Positions 34,584 through 46,234 of a stretch of DNA of 64,000 bases are shown here, piece after piece. The position numbers were made by a program, and so were the translations under genes. The stretch's first letter is position 1. Every line of letters starts with the position of its first letter. The notes beneath the pieces were generated by a model. The model had not been told where the DNA came from. It saw nothing but the letters and a program-made list of their open reading frames with translations, and did not search any database. Source of the stretch: Effrenium voratum (lineage: Eukaryota > Sar > Dinophyceae > Suessiales > Symbiodiniaceae); NCBI GenBank assembly GCA_963377175.1, contig CAUJNA010003748.1:274678-338677 (forward strand), given 5' to 3'.

Positions 34584-34745
34584 TCAAATGTGGCGGGGGG
34601 ACTTCCAGCCTGGAATATGACCAGTTAAGTCATCTGCGCTCAGAAAGCCATCACAGTCAATGTCTAAATACAGGAAGGCCAGGTACAGGACATCTGCCCA
34701 GGCCTTGAGAAACGCGTCACTTATTTGACCTCCTCTGGTGCATTT
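34584..34745 (-). CDS. EF-hand exon (calcium-binding protein)
   Basis: The minus-strand reading has WADVLYLAFLYLDIDCDGFL followed by SADDL. The loop D-I-D-C-D-G-F-L-S-A-D-D places Asp at positions 1, 3, 5 and 12, Gly at 6 and Leu at 8, as in a canonical EF-hand. A hydrophobic entering helix precedes it and DLTGHI follows. The exon probably ends at ATTCCAG before GCTGGAAG, a GC donor like others in this window. The start is unclear: the frame runs on upstream to 35060 but the sequence there is less protein-like and includes a 16-base G run (34916-34931). One EF-hand alone does not say whether this is a calmodulin-like protein, a calcium-dependent kinase or another family. Confidence 0.55.
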   Translation of the reverse strand, partial: KCTRGGQISDAFLKAWADVLYLAFLYLDIDCDGFLSADDLTGHIPGWKSPRHI

Positions 34746-35536
34746 TGGTCCAGGCCTGAGAAGTAAACCACGAAGGCGATGCCACGGCAACCTCAAAACT
34801 GAGAGGCAAAAAAGCGTCAGGACGCTTTGCCGATTCGCTGAGATCATCGCGAGTTGGGCTGCAAGCCGGTCTATGTAGCCCGCACAGGCACCTCCATCTT
34901 TCCGAATGAAGTCCTGGGGGGGGGGGGGGGGCAAGCATGGCGTTGCTATTGCTCGGCAATCTGACTCCAGGTCTATTCCAAAGATCAAAACAATGCTATG
35001 GACTCTGCTGTCAAATCCGTTCCCCTTTTGCACGAAGCACTGCAAGGGGAACAGAGACATGTCTGCTTGGCAACATCAGAAGCGGCAAGAATATTCAAAA
35101 CAAAGTGACAAACCATGCAACTCCTTCACACGATTCAATTCCAGTAGCTCTGGCTCGGTCACCGCTCTGGCAACTGCCAGCCAACCTGGATACACTTCAG
35201 CTCAGTATGAGTCAGGCTATGGGCACGGGACACACTGCACATGTATTGATTGTCACTCCAATCAAAGCAGGCTGGCTGCTAACTGCAGTCTCGCGCGACT
35301 GTGCAAACGTGCTCTAGAATGATATGTAGTGCATGCTGGTATGACAAGCTAAAGACACGCAGGGCGCACAAAGTCGCTGAAAAGTGTCCAAAGAGTCCCA
35401 CCTTCACCGGTGCAGTGCAGCCGGACGAGCCGTGGAAGGTGCCCTTGCCCCTTTTACAGATGCCCTCATGCGAATGCCTGACTATCGTCTCCAGGTCCAT
35501 CCTTCATTTCGTTTCAAGCTTTGCGTTCGGAACTGT

Positions 35537-36073
35537 TTATGAAACAAATTCAGAGCCCACCAATGCCCGGCCCATGAAGACACGCAAAACTTTCTTACAC
35601 TCGCTGGCCAGCAGTTGACTGTCACATTCGCGTGACTTGGCTGCAATCCACTTCGAGCATAGCCCGTGCAACCAGCACCTGCCGCGCCTTGCCGACAAGT
35701 CATCCATTGACGGAGATGAGCAAAGCCTTTCCATGGCTCTGGCATGAGAAATGCCAGAAACAAAGCGGCCGGCCTGAAGCCTACAAATTGTGTAGCTGTC
35801 GAGCTTGAAGAAAGAAAGCCGTGATTCAGGGCATCTGCGGGCGAAAATCGCTTTGCCTGCACCAACCAATTGTTGCAGTCCAACCAACAACTCAAGCTGA
35901 GGCACAAGCGGGATCTGCTTGAGCACAGGCAAGGATAAACTCCCGTGCCAAGTGGGACAAATCTGACGACCATGCCTCCAAATCATTGCACTGGTGCGGC
36001 ACGTGCCAAGCAACAGATTGCCTTCGTGGATGTGTTCAACTGCCCGAAAGCCGCGAGCCGCATCACCTGCCAT
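35537..36073 (-). CDS. Unrecognised ORF, 178 codons
   Basis: The longest repeat-free minus-strand frame between 34 and 38 kb. It starts MAGDAARGFRAVEHIHEGNL and later has LELLVGLQQLVGAGKAIFAR and ECDSQLLASECKKVLRVFMG. The opening (ARGFRAVEHIHEGNLLL) faintly recalls the start of SET domains, but no later SET motif was found, so no function is assigned. A second minus-strand frame overlaps (35482-35973) and is less convincing. It could be one or more exons with retained introns. Confidence 0.3.
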   Translation of the reverse strand: MAGDAARGFRAVEHIHEGNLLLGTCRTSAMIWRHGRQICPTWHGSLSLPVLKQIPLVPQLELLVGLQQLVGAGKAIFARRCPESRLSFFKLDSYTICRLQAGRFVSGISHARAMERLCSSPSMDDLSARRGRCWLHGLCSKWIAAKSRECDSQLLASECKKVLRVFMGRALVGSEFVS

Positions 36074-36639
36074 TCGCTGAATCCTCTCGCTCTGACCCTG
36101 AGCCGGAGATTCGAAGGATACGCCTCCTCCTCTCTTTCCACAGGGTCCGAGATGGTCAGGGCCAGGTTGAAGGGGCTATGACCTTGGCTTCAGATCCTTC
36201 AGATCCCTGAGACCCATTGCGCAAGCTTAGGCTGCCACCAGTGAGCAACAAGTAGGTGACGACTCCGATACTGCCAGCAAATCTTTTTCATCAGATACAA
36301 GCAAGTGTGATTGCTTTTCAATCAGCCAGCCTCCACATGTCGCTCCTTCCGCCTTGCAAATCATCAATGACTATCTCGGCTCCTTTCACAGGTGGATTCC
36401 TTGGCAACCACATACGTAAACGTGCATATGCCTGCTAAAGCTGCACTTCTCCGCTGTATCCTGTATACGTTTGCTTGATATGGGTATGGGTCAAATTAAA
36501 CCACCAGGGGACCGCAGGTTTTAGTCCATGGTTCCATTTACCAAGGTTGTATGCGTAACTCAGGGCGACTCAGTTCAGGTGGAGCATACCACAGCCTGGA
36601 ATACACGTCTAAGAATGCGAGAAAAGCGAACAACTCACA

Positions 36640-36925
36640 ACTCTCTCTCACTCTCTCTCATACAGACACTCGCACATAGGCAAACACAACACACACACAT
36701 AAAACACATACACACACACACATATGTGCGCGCACACACACAGACACACGCTAAGCACACACACACAAACACATACCAAAAAATAACTCAAACCAACTAA
36801 GACAGAAAGAAAACTCAAACAAACCAACACACACAATAAAGCAAACACACAAGCTACACAAGACAACAAAACACCAAGACAAACAAACACCCGCACACAC
36901 ACACACACACACACGTATAGAGCGA
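36640..36925. repeat. CA-rich microsatellite
   Basis: (AC)n with AAAC and AAAA interruptions, preceded by a short (TCTC)n run at about 36643-36660. Confidence 0.9.
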
Positions 36926-37119
36926 GGGATACTCGCTGTCAAGCTCGACATGAAAGCAAACCCGAAACTATCAAAACAAGACAGCAACACAACACGATGA
37001 AAAAAGATAGGTCAACCGGAGAAAAAGACTTGGCAGGTACAAGTGGTTGATCAGACCACTCTTAGCTTCGCTGGACTGGATAGGAAAATCGGCTGCAGTC
37101 CCCGTGCAATCGCAAAACC

Positions 37120-37960
<841 letters not shown>

Positions 37961-38179
37961 CAAGTGTGGCAACCATGCCAGGCTGTCGATCCAACCCCTT
38001 CTGCAGGAACAGGTGGCGGAGGGCAGGGACGATCAACCTAGCACTGAACAGCAGTCTGTGGCGTTGATCAAGATTCTGGTTCAAAACATGGCTGTCACAA
38101 AATGGATTTCCAATGGAAACCAGCCAGAAATGTAGCAGCAGTCTCCGCGCACCTGTACAACTGCAAGTACAACTGTAAG

Positions 38180-39760
38180 CAATGGGCAATGGCTGCCCAG
38201 CCGAAGTCCGCAAGCTTCACAAGCGGCACCTACTATCAATTCGAGGAAGAAAGAAACAACACCCAAAATCAGGTTCATCTCAAGAACTGGAACTGCCTCT
38301 TGCGTGCGGGACGAGGCTGCCGCGCCATACAACAAGAGGTTCTCTGGCTTGACCTGCGCCAAGGAAACATCTTCTGCGTGCATAATTTGTCGGTTTCGAC
38401 CAGTGACTTGGGCGCCGTGCATCACGATGCTCGATGCCTCTGTCCACCCTAGGGCGATGAAGCATGGTTCAACCCAACACCTGGTTGTGCTCATTGCTGA
38501 ACACTAGAGACTACTAGGAGTCTGGCAAGTGCTGGATGGCCAACCTGACAGAAAGGCGTGTCAAGTCTGCTGGGGCTGCCAAGAGCCGCTGACACGACTT
38601 GCCGAACCATCTGTGACACATAGCCCTCCAGCATGCTGCACCTCTGCGGCTTCATGGCATTCATTGAGCGATCGCCAATAGCTGTGTGCTGGGGCACCCA
38701 TTGCTTGATGCATACAGCTCGTAGATGTCTCCACCATCACCTCGGTGCATACAATGAGAAGCAACTAGCGCAGCATTTGAGTCGTGAGTCATCTTAAACC
38801 TTGAAGGATCCATTCCGGGTATCAGATTGCTGTCTGCTTGCATGTCACTTCATGAAGAAGAAAGGCATGAAGAAAGGCACACTTCATGATGCCGGGCGGC
38901 AATATTCCAGCACCAGGACGTCATCATCAAAGCCCTGAATGGCTAGAGGCAAACTACGCAAGACTCTGACAAACGCCTAAAATACCACAAGAAGTCACAC
39001 ACACACACTTCTGAGCAAGCCTGGAAGCTTTCCAGCAGCCGGACCACGTGTGGATGCACACCAGCGACCAGCAACGCCTCCAAGACTCCATGTGGCGACT
39101 AGATGGCGTTAGACTGAGAAATGGAGCCCTCGGCGCATTGCCCATTGCTCCCGTTGCCTTTAGCTCATTCTTGAACATGACGGTACCTTTCTGATGAAAT
39201 CGCTTCAACCTGTCAGGAAATCAAATCGCTGCATGACTCATGAATTTCCCCAATTAGCCAAGAGCGCGCAACTCTGCGCCCCGAACTTTGCGATGGCGAT
39301 TGCCCCCCAAGTTTGCCACCTGCAAAGGTTCATCCTTTGCGATGCAAGCAGCCACTAAACAAGACGCATTTGTAGTGCTGGCAACACAAATGCTACTGAC
39401 AATGCTGATGGTACTACAAATACTGATGCTTCATTTCAAGGCACAACCCGAAGGGCGATGCAGTGCAGCAATTGCGAGCCAACCATGTTGCCCCATTGCC
39501 TGTTCGCGGGCTTAGCAGCCTCAGGGCTTCAAAGAATCTTTCCCTCAACACGTCGACTTTGCGTGTCCTGCCTCGCATCCATGTCGTCAACTCGCGGAGC
39601 CAACGCAAATGCCTCTCTCGCTCTGACTGACAACTTCAGGATCTTCGGGTCTAAAGTTGCAGAGAAAATGCATATCTGTAAAAATGCCGCACCAGCCTCG
39701 AAAACGGTGGCAGTTTGACCTGATCCCAGTTCGCGTCCAAGAGCGTATCGGGTCTGCCAG
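38180..39760 (-). CDS. Ser/Thr protein kinase gene, multi-exon (partial model)
   Basis: Kinase motifs occur in order on the minus strand. Exon 39753-39697 gives TRYALGRELGSGQTATVFE, with the Gly-rich loop. About 39130-39040 gives LEALLVAGVHPHVVRLLESF (strands 4 and 5). About 38790-38700 gives GDGGDIYELYAS (hinge and helix D). About 38650-38570 gives MLEGYVSQMVRQVVSA (helix E). An exon ending at 38421 gives VDRGIEHRD; exon 38353-38297 gives VKPENLLLYGAAASSRTQE; and an exon from 38229 gives VPLVKLADFGWAAIA. Joining the last three over two 67-bp GC-AG introns rebuilds HRDVKPEN...ADFGWA, with catalytic Asp, Lys, Asn and DFG all present. The exon with the strand-3 lysine and all exons beyond DFG were not placed. 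DFGW recalls Aurora- and CDPK-type kinases, but the subfamily is open. Confidence 0.8.
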
Positions 39761-39796
39761 TTCGCTACAGGTCTGCCTTGGAGCGAACAGTGAAAA

Positions 39797-39850
39797 AAAA
39801 ATTCACCGGGGGTACGAGTTGAATTTTGGACCCATGGCCATTTTCCTCGC
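39797..39850 (+). repeat. Partial copy of a dispersed repeat
   Basis: aattcaccgggggtacgagt followed by ttttggacccatggccatt resembles the core of the repeat at 47913-48010. It lies just upstream of the kinase Gly-loop exon. Confidence 0.5.
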
Positions 39851-40749
39851 CTGGTGAGCCATGCAGAATCGCAAAGTGCTGGTGGGACGGCAGCACCTGG
39901 CAGGTCAGGCTCGAGGAAAACGATCCCATCATTTTGACCCATCCCACCCTGAGGTCCACGGGCTCGCTCCTGGCCAGCACCTAGGTCCGAAGCAGATGCA
40001 GCTCATGGCCCCACATCCACATGAGCGTGCAGCATCATCCTGGTGGGAGAGGACCTCGAGGCCATTTGCAGCCAGCGTGCACATTCAGTACCTTCAGTGC
40101 CTTCCCTCTGCGGCCTTGAGACGCCGGCACTCCAAGAGCTGCAGGATTGGCCCGAAGAGCAATCCTCTGCAATATAATTTCACTTGCGGGGCCTGAGAAA
40201 GGCCTGTCCTGCCAGAGTGTCCTCAATCTTGCTGGGCTTGCATCCTAGCATCGGAGTCATTCAGTCCAGTTCTGTGTGTCTCATCTGACCCAGACCCGAC
40301 GGACGTATTCTGCAGCGGATATGCAATCCACCCTGCTGCAGTTGGCACCTGCAAAAGAGCAACGGAGCAACGGAGCAGCTTGCTGAAGCCAAGGCTTCCA
40401 CCCATGGCAGATTAATTGTGCATGGCAAAGCATCCGGACCGGCGCTGCCAGTCCCTGATACCCAATTGGCCAAGGGAACATGCGTGTGCTGTGCAAACTT
40501 GGGCAGGCACTCTTGATTTGGCGATTTGGGAAGTTGGGGATGTGGAAAGCTGACTTGGTGGAAAAACAAACAAAGGCATACATCGGCAAAACAGCAAAGA
40601 AGCCAAACACATTTGTTGTGGGATGCCAGATTTAGGTATCCAAGCTTATCCCAAGGCAATTATTTTGATTCTGGCCAAAAAATGTGCTTTTGTGCCCGAC
40701 GCATGCTCAACTAAGTGTAAGTGTTGGAATGCTGATCCAATATGAGCTC

Positions 40750-41480
40750 ATACACCTGCAGCGCAGTTGCTCAACCCACTCAGCAACTTGCAGCATAACG
40801 ATGCAACACAACCGGTGAGCTCTGCCCTTTTCTCTCTTCTGGTCAGGAACTTGGACACATTCTGCGTGGCGGCCTCAGCGACATAGTCGATGCTGACTTC
40901 AGGCGGTTTTGTCCAAATTCGGGGGGCCGCTCCGAGTGAGTGATGTCCTGGTACTGTTGACACCCATTGAGCTTCCGGCTCAAGCTCCCAGGCCCGAGCG
41001 TCTAGAACCCAGCTGGCGGCTCATGCCTTCTAAGTACTGCCTGGCTGAACAATGCCGCATGCCTCTCAAGAAACTCGGTCTGCCTCTCCAAGTCGTGTTC
41101 CCTCTCGCAAGTTTCCAGGATCTGTTCCTGCCAGCACATGAGTGCGTTTCCCCCAACAGTGCGCTCAGCCCAAACCCTGCCTTTGGCTCCACGTCCACCC
41201 ATTGTCCTACCAGCTACCAGCTACCAGCTACCAGTGTCACGTCAGGAACTCTGCCAGGGCCTGCCATAAGTTCCACAGTCTGGGCATTGGCGCTGACATC
41301 GAAGTCCTCCAGCCAAGTCTCTCGGCTTGCGTCAATATTTGCTGGCGGCCCTTCTCTCGTTTGGTTTGCTCAAAGACTGCAAACAAAAAGCTTCACCATC
41401 TCCATCTCAGCTTCTTTAAGGTCAAACATGACAAGTGCTGTTGCCCATCTGCCCCCCCAACACGCACTGGCAGCACCCAT
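40750..41480 (-). CDS. Unrecognised multi-exon gene with a coiled-coil-like segment
   Basis: Several minus-strand pieces have clear protein composition. About 41450-41390 gives ALVMFDLKEAEMEMVKLF. About 41345-41250 gives ANIDASRETWLEDFDVSANA and AQTVELMAGPGRVPDVTLV. About 41200-41005 gives EQILETCEREHDLERQTEFL, a charged helix suited to a coiled coil, ending RRHEPPAGF. About 40920-40800 gives EVSIDYVAEAATQNVSKFLT and RREKRAEL. The pieces change frame, as expected for exons, but splice sites were not fixed. The plus-strand ORF across the same interval (40909-41571) is judged a shadow. No family was recognised. Confidence 0.4.
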
Positions 41481-41639
41481 GAGCTCATCTTCGCATGCTA
41501 AATGCTATGGCGAGTGGGAAGGGTCCGTCAGTCCAGGCTCCAAGTCAGTTGTTATTTGTATCTGTCTTTGAGGTGGTACCCTTTTCTCCCGAAAACCTTG
41601 CGAAGGGCCCTTCAGGAAAGACGTGGAGCGGATTACACC

Positions 41640-41945
41640 AGCAAGTCTCCCTAGCAAGTAAAACGAGTAAGTTGCATTAGCCAGTAGCACTAGCAAAATA
41701 CACTAGCCAGTGGCACTAGCGAGTTGCACTAGCAAGATGCACTAGAAGGTAAGGTAGCACTAGCAAGATAGCACTAGAAGGTAGCACTAGCAAGATAGCA
41801 CTACCAAGATTGCACTAGCAACATTTGTGCTGGCAAATTTGCATAGCAAGTGGCGCTAGCAAGCTGCAGTAGCGAGTTGCACTAGCAAGTTGCACTAGCA
41901 GGTTGCACTAGGATGTTGCATTGACAAGTTGCAGCCGAGGTTGCT
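41640..41945. repeat. 13-bp tandem repeat (gcactagcaagtt family)
   Basis: About 20 degenerate copies of gcactagcaagtt / gcactagcaagat. Isolated decayed copies continue to about 42050, with further traces near 42870-43025 (cttgcactagcaatctgc). A short ctaccag-type 9-mer run lies at 41210-41235. Confidence 0.9.
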
Positions 41946-42488
41946 AGAACAACTTGCGCAAGGAAGACAAAGGAGAGGTTTGTAAAGCAAGCTGCGCGAT
42001 CAAGTGACATAAGAGGTTGCTTCAACAAGCCACAACAGCAAGTACAGAAGATATTGGCAACAATATGTTTGTTAATATTCTTATGATTCCGTGCGTGAAA
42101 GAAAGAACATACAGCTCGACGAGTATACTGTAATCGATTACTCTTTGAAGGCGGTGGGCCTGCGCCAACTTGGCTATCAGCAACTCGACCATCTGCGGGG
42201 ATCGGTGTGGTCAACGCTCAAAAAGCTTTCCACGATTCCTGCTGTCGCGGATCGACCCTCGACGTTTGCTACTTGCTGCCGTTGCGAGGATCGGCGTGAT
42301 CGACGTCCAAAAGCTGAGGATGTGTTGCACTTTTTGCGGTACGCGCGCGGTTTGCGGTTCGTGCGCGACCCTCTGCGGGGCTCGCACCAAATGCTAGTCG
42401 GCACACGGGTTTGAAAGTTGCTTGCCTCGTGGCTTGCGCGGCGGCTGGCCCAAGGCTCTAACCCCGCTTTGTTTCCGCAGAATCTAAG

Positions 42489-42785
42489 TTACGAACCCAG
42501 TGATGCAAAAGCATTCCGCGAAGTGCGCTTTTGCAGCTCCGGCAGGAAAATCGCAACTTGAACTACCAAAGTATCACGGGAAGTAAAGGTTGAAACAACT
42601 CGCGTCGCGTCCGCGGATTTTTTCGTGGGTCCAGCCATCGCTGCGTCGGCCAGAGCCATGTAAACGGCCCACGCACAGGCAGCTAACAATCCAAAACCTT
42701 CTAAAATGCGCGTAAACAATGCACCCATTTTGTGGTCGATCTCGTGCATTTTAGAAAATTGGTCTAGACGGGGATACACGTTCAC
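42489..42785 (-). CDS. Unrecognised 98-codon ORF with one likely membrane helix
   Basis: This minus-strand frame starts MNVYPRLDQFSKMHEIDHKM, followed by a hydrophobic stretch ILEGFGLLAACAWAVYMALA of about 20 residues and then a polar tail with TKKSADATRVV. A single helix after a short polar N-terminus would suit a small membrane protein or an exon of one. There is no neighbour evidence, and chance cannot be ruled out. Confidence 0.25.
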   Translation of the reverse strand: MNVYPRLDQFSKMHEIDHKMGALFTRILEGFGLLAACAWAVYMALADAAMAGPTKKSADATRVVSTFTSRDTLVVQVAIFLPELQKRTSRNAFASLGS

Positions 42786-43183
42786 AGGTCCGAATCGACA
42801 ATTGTACTCGCGTCGAAAGGTTGCCGTGCTATGGTCAGCGCTGCACGCATAGAATTTGCACAGAAAACTTGCTCAAAGAAGCTTGTTCAGTTAAACTTGC
42901 TGGGAGAACTTGCTGGAGCTGTCGCCGAAAGTGTCTCAGGTAACTTGCGCAAGAACTTTGCGGCGGCAACTTGCACTAGCAATCTGCATTAGCGAGTTAC
43001 TCAGGGAAGATGCGCTAGGAAGTTGCGTGAACGAGGCTGCCGGCGCGCTGCTAATGATTTCGGGCCGCCCATCTTCTAGTTTGGCGTGTTTGTTCGAGAA
43101 ACCGAAAGGAAAACCCATGCCATTTTGGAGGTCTCCTAAAAAAGACACACCCCTTTGTGCATCTTACATGGAGAGGTGACATG

Positions 43184-44480
43184 TCAGGGCCGTCCGATCA
43201 CGGAGAGGACGAGTACAGTAACGTGCCCGCTATGCCGGCACAGAAGATTGACCCTGCATCTAAAGCGCCCAAATTCGGGCCAGTGTCGAAGCCAGAGCTC
43301 CTCTTCCTCCTTCTCCTCCTCATCCTTTGACTCCACCCATTCTCCGGCAATGAGCTCGAAGACTTTCTCGTCATCCATGTCCTCCTATCCAATTGTTTTT
43401 TTTTCTTGGTGTTGCTCACCTCTGAGCAAGGTCGGTGCTTCTCGTTGCTGCCAAAGATCCAAGGACTTTGCTGCATCCACAAACTTCTGTCCACCCATCA
43501 GTCGCAGAAATTTCAGCCGATCCTGCAAGCGCCGCTTTGCACACAAATCTCTTGGGATCTCTTGGGATTGAAAGCTCTGACTGCCTTGGATGATTGGAAC
43601 TGGCTGCTCTCCCAGCCATTTGCAGTCAGCCTCCAAAACGGAGCAACTTGCTCGGCAGCTGCCACATTACTCAAAAATGTTCACGCGACCAAGCCTGCCA
43701 TCTCGAGCTTCGCAAGGCTTGTCGTCTGGTTCGGGGGCAGCACCAAGGCTCCACAAGGCCTCTTGCACGGCTTGAAACGTCGTGAACCGTTTTCACTCCA
43801 CGTCCGTCAGCCACGTCAGCCCAGCCTTTCGCTTCTCTCTCTCAGCCAATCTCTGCTGCTCGGCAACCTCTTGCAGTTGAGGGTCTGCTCCCAAGCGCTG
43901 CCTCAGAGAATTCGGAGAAGCGGCGGCCTAAACAAAGTTGAAATACTCCACACATGTGGGGTACGGCTCAATTTGTTCAGAGCTGGGGCAAACCGGAGGC
44001 TTTAGTCCTTGGTTCCATTTACCAAGGTGCCACTTTGGTACCACTTTTTTGAGCCACAGCCATGTCAGCCAAGTTGCTGCTCTGCCCGCAGAAGATTTTG
44101 CTGCACGGCCATCTGGCCCCGCTCCACCATATCTTGCAGATAAGCTTGCTGCATCAGCGGAGATCTTTGCTCAGGCTGACTCGTAATCGAACTCACAGGC
44201 AAAATTGAAGGGATTGCGCCCAGGGCTGCAGTTGCAGGTTGGCTCTCTGCACCCAAGCTGGAGAGGAATGTTTCCTGCACTGGATGCTGGGGCACCAAAT
44301 ACGTGAGTGCTCAGAGTCCTCCGGAGGTGGCGGAGGCAAAGAATCGTCGCTAGGTGCGGGATCTAGCCGGAAAGAGGGTTGGCTGCGCAGTCGCGCCAGG
44401 ATGCTGTGCTTCACCTGGCGTGTCTGACACAGCCCATGTCCTAAGTGCATTGTCCTTTGACCTTTGCCTTCACCATCTTT
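43184..44480 (-). pseudogene. Unrecognised Gln/Glu-rich gene, one frame with three in-frame stops in its 3' part
   Basis: From a good acceptor (TTTAG before 43927) one minus-strand frame stays protein-like to 43184. Its parts are LRQRLGADPQLQEVAEQQRL with AEREKRKAGLTWLTDVE, then TGA; FQAVQEALWSLGAAPEPDDK to NIFE, then TAA; LEADCKWLGEQPVPIIQGSQ to the LLRGEQHQEKKTIG end, then TAG; and MDDEKVFELIAGEWVESKDE with an acidic run. The upstream minus pieces (about 44298-44065, MQQAYLQDMVERGQMAVQQN; about 44410-44320, LRSQPSFRLDPAPSDDSLPP) probably belong to the same gene. Three stops without loss of frame over about 740 bp could mean a recent pseudogene or small introns of length divisible by three. 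No family was recognised. Confidence 0.4.
43990..44065 (+). repeat. Dispersed repeat family 2, plus copy
   Basis: ctttagtccttggttccatt through accaaggtgccactttggta to ttttttgagccacagccatg. Related copies occur at 36508-36557 (plus, truncated) and 55682-55765 (inverted). This copy falls between exon candidates of the Gln/Glu-rich gene, so it is probably intronic. Confidence 0.75.
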
Positions 44481-44659
44481 GCAGCTCGCACGGCTGGCGG
44501 CAAGTTCTGCAGCGCAGCATCCGCCAACACCTTCTGCAACCCAGGCCAATAAAACTACGAACTCAGTCAATCCTTGGTAACATGCCGCTCCTGCGCTCGT
44601 TCTTCGAGCTCAGGCGATGAAACTGCTCTCTCAGTGATGGGAGGGGCCTGAGCACACTT

Positions 44660-44920
44660 TCAGACTTCTATCATTGTCCAAACACCACGCATGCTCGCCT
44701 CTGCTTGCTTGGAAGTTGTAGTAGTGCTCTTTGCACTTGACACAACTTGCAAGTCATCTGAAGCCTGGCAACAGTCTCCAGGATTCGAAGAAACTGACAT
44801 CATTTCAAGGGCCTCCTCATCTGAGGACAAGCAGAAGGCCCCATTCGAGGTGCAATGACTAGCCTCATTCAAAATCCATTCAAACGCCCAGTAGCATCTA
44901 GGTTGCAGCATTGCGACCAC
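44660..44920 (-). CDS. Unrecognised exon candidate
   Basis: The minus-strand frame has WAFEWILNEASHCTSNGAFC followed by LSSDEEALEMMSVSSNPGD, an acidic, Ser-rich composition typical of dinoflagellate coding sequence. It lies on the same strand as, and just upstream of, the Gln/Glu-rich gene at 43.2-44.5 kb and may be one of its exons. Confidence 0.35.
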   Translation of the reverse strand: MVAMLQPRCYWAFEWILNEASHCTSNGAFCLSSDEEALEMMSVSSNPGDCCQASDDLQVVSSAKSTTTTSKQAEASMRGVWTMIEV

Positions 44921-45347
44921 GCCTGCTCAGGCGTCTTGGTCGGCGGCGAGGTGGATTTGGCGGCACCTCACACACTGACATTCACTCTGTACAACCAGAA
45001 CCTGTTGCGGGCCCCTTTGCTGCTTGTTTCAATAGTCAGCAAAAGATCGCTTGATTCTTGATGCCGATCGCTGCGTTGCTTTCGGCTTCTTGAAACAAGT
45101 CCTCCGACTGTATTGCCGGCATCATTGGCACGTGTGCAATGCTTTCTCGAGCAGCACACTATCGACTTTGCGCTCTGCACAGGGCCCTGAATTGAAGACT
45201 CATCGCCAATATGTCATCAACAAGTCTTGTCCACGCCCGCCGGGACTGCAACCACTGCTAAATACTCTAGAACAAGTAGGGCAGGCCCCGTGATATTCTG
45301 TGTTGCGACCACAACAAGTGAAGCAGTGTGTTGCGTTTGCTGCTTGG

Positions 45348-46160
45348 CTACGCCCAGGCCTGACGTCTCACAACGGAACGTGTTGATTTACCAATCTGCG
45401 GTCCGAACTCCTCGCAACTAAGAGCCAGGCGAGGCTTGTCTGAAGTCGCCACGTCCTCACCCAAAATATATTCTCTGTGCTTGAAGTCTCCTTCTTCGCC
45501 CAGCCTCATCGTCTGCCAGGTCGATGCATCCTGCAACTGGCGCCTGGATTCATGCTGAGGAAATTGCAAGCCGCTGCGATCTCACAGCACTCTTTGGAAA
45601 CCCATGCTTCATGCAGCCTGATTACATTCCAAATGCAGACCGAGCACCTTTGACTGCCGCCTTCGTTTTTTGCGCTGCGCCGGCGCTTCCTCAACCAGCA
45701 GCTTGTTGTACATTTGCTGCACTTGTCACAGAACCGTGACGACGCCAACTTATGGGGCCCAATCATCAATATGCTCAATGCACGGCTGAATGTTCAGTCC
45801 TCTTCCAAGTCAATACAAATAGCCTGTACTCTCGCTCTCACTCTCACTCGAAGAAGCTGGCAACATATCCTTCTGCACCATCAATGACCAAACTTTGCCA
45901 GCAACTTGTCTTCACGGCAGCTGTCTCTGATCTCGCCTCATCAATCATAAACGTCCTGTCAAATTCAAGCACTGCTAGGCCCAGTCTGAATCTTGGTGCA
46001 TGCTCTTGCCCTGGAAATGCAAACGACGCGTCCTTGGTCCACAAGCTACCAAATTGGATCCATGGATCAAAGAATGATGCAGGCAAGTCGGACCATGTTG
46101 TAGAAGGAGCATGCGCCATTTCACAATACCAACGAAACTTCTGAGATGCCTGAACGACTA
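45348..46160 (-). CDS. Unrecognised multi-exon gene
   Basis: Three minus-strand pieces look coding. About 46140-45846 gives KFRWYCEMAHAPSTTWSDLP, then ASFFDPWIQFGSLWTKDASF and RFRLGLAVLEFDRTFMIDEA, about 95 codons with many aromatic residues. About 45713-45612 gives QMYNKLLVEEAPAQRKKRRR and QSKVLGLHLE, preceded by an acceptor-like GTGCAG. About 45545-45400 gives RRQLQDASTWQTMRLGEEGD and FKHREYILGEDVATSDKP. They are in different frames, consistent with introns between them. The basic KKRRR run could be a nuclear localisation signal. No family was recognised. Confidence 0.4.
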
Positions 46161-46234
46161 GTGAAGTGTTGACATTGATTGAGTGAAACCTCTGTGCGTG
46201 TGTGCCGTGGTGTGGGTTGCCTCTGAGCACTCAC

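Noticed and set aside
40909..41571. 220-codon plus-strand ORF
   Set aside because: The opposite strand has better protein-like pieces, including a charged helix, and neighbouring genes are all on the minus strand.
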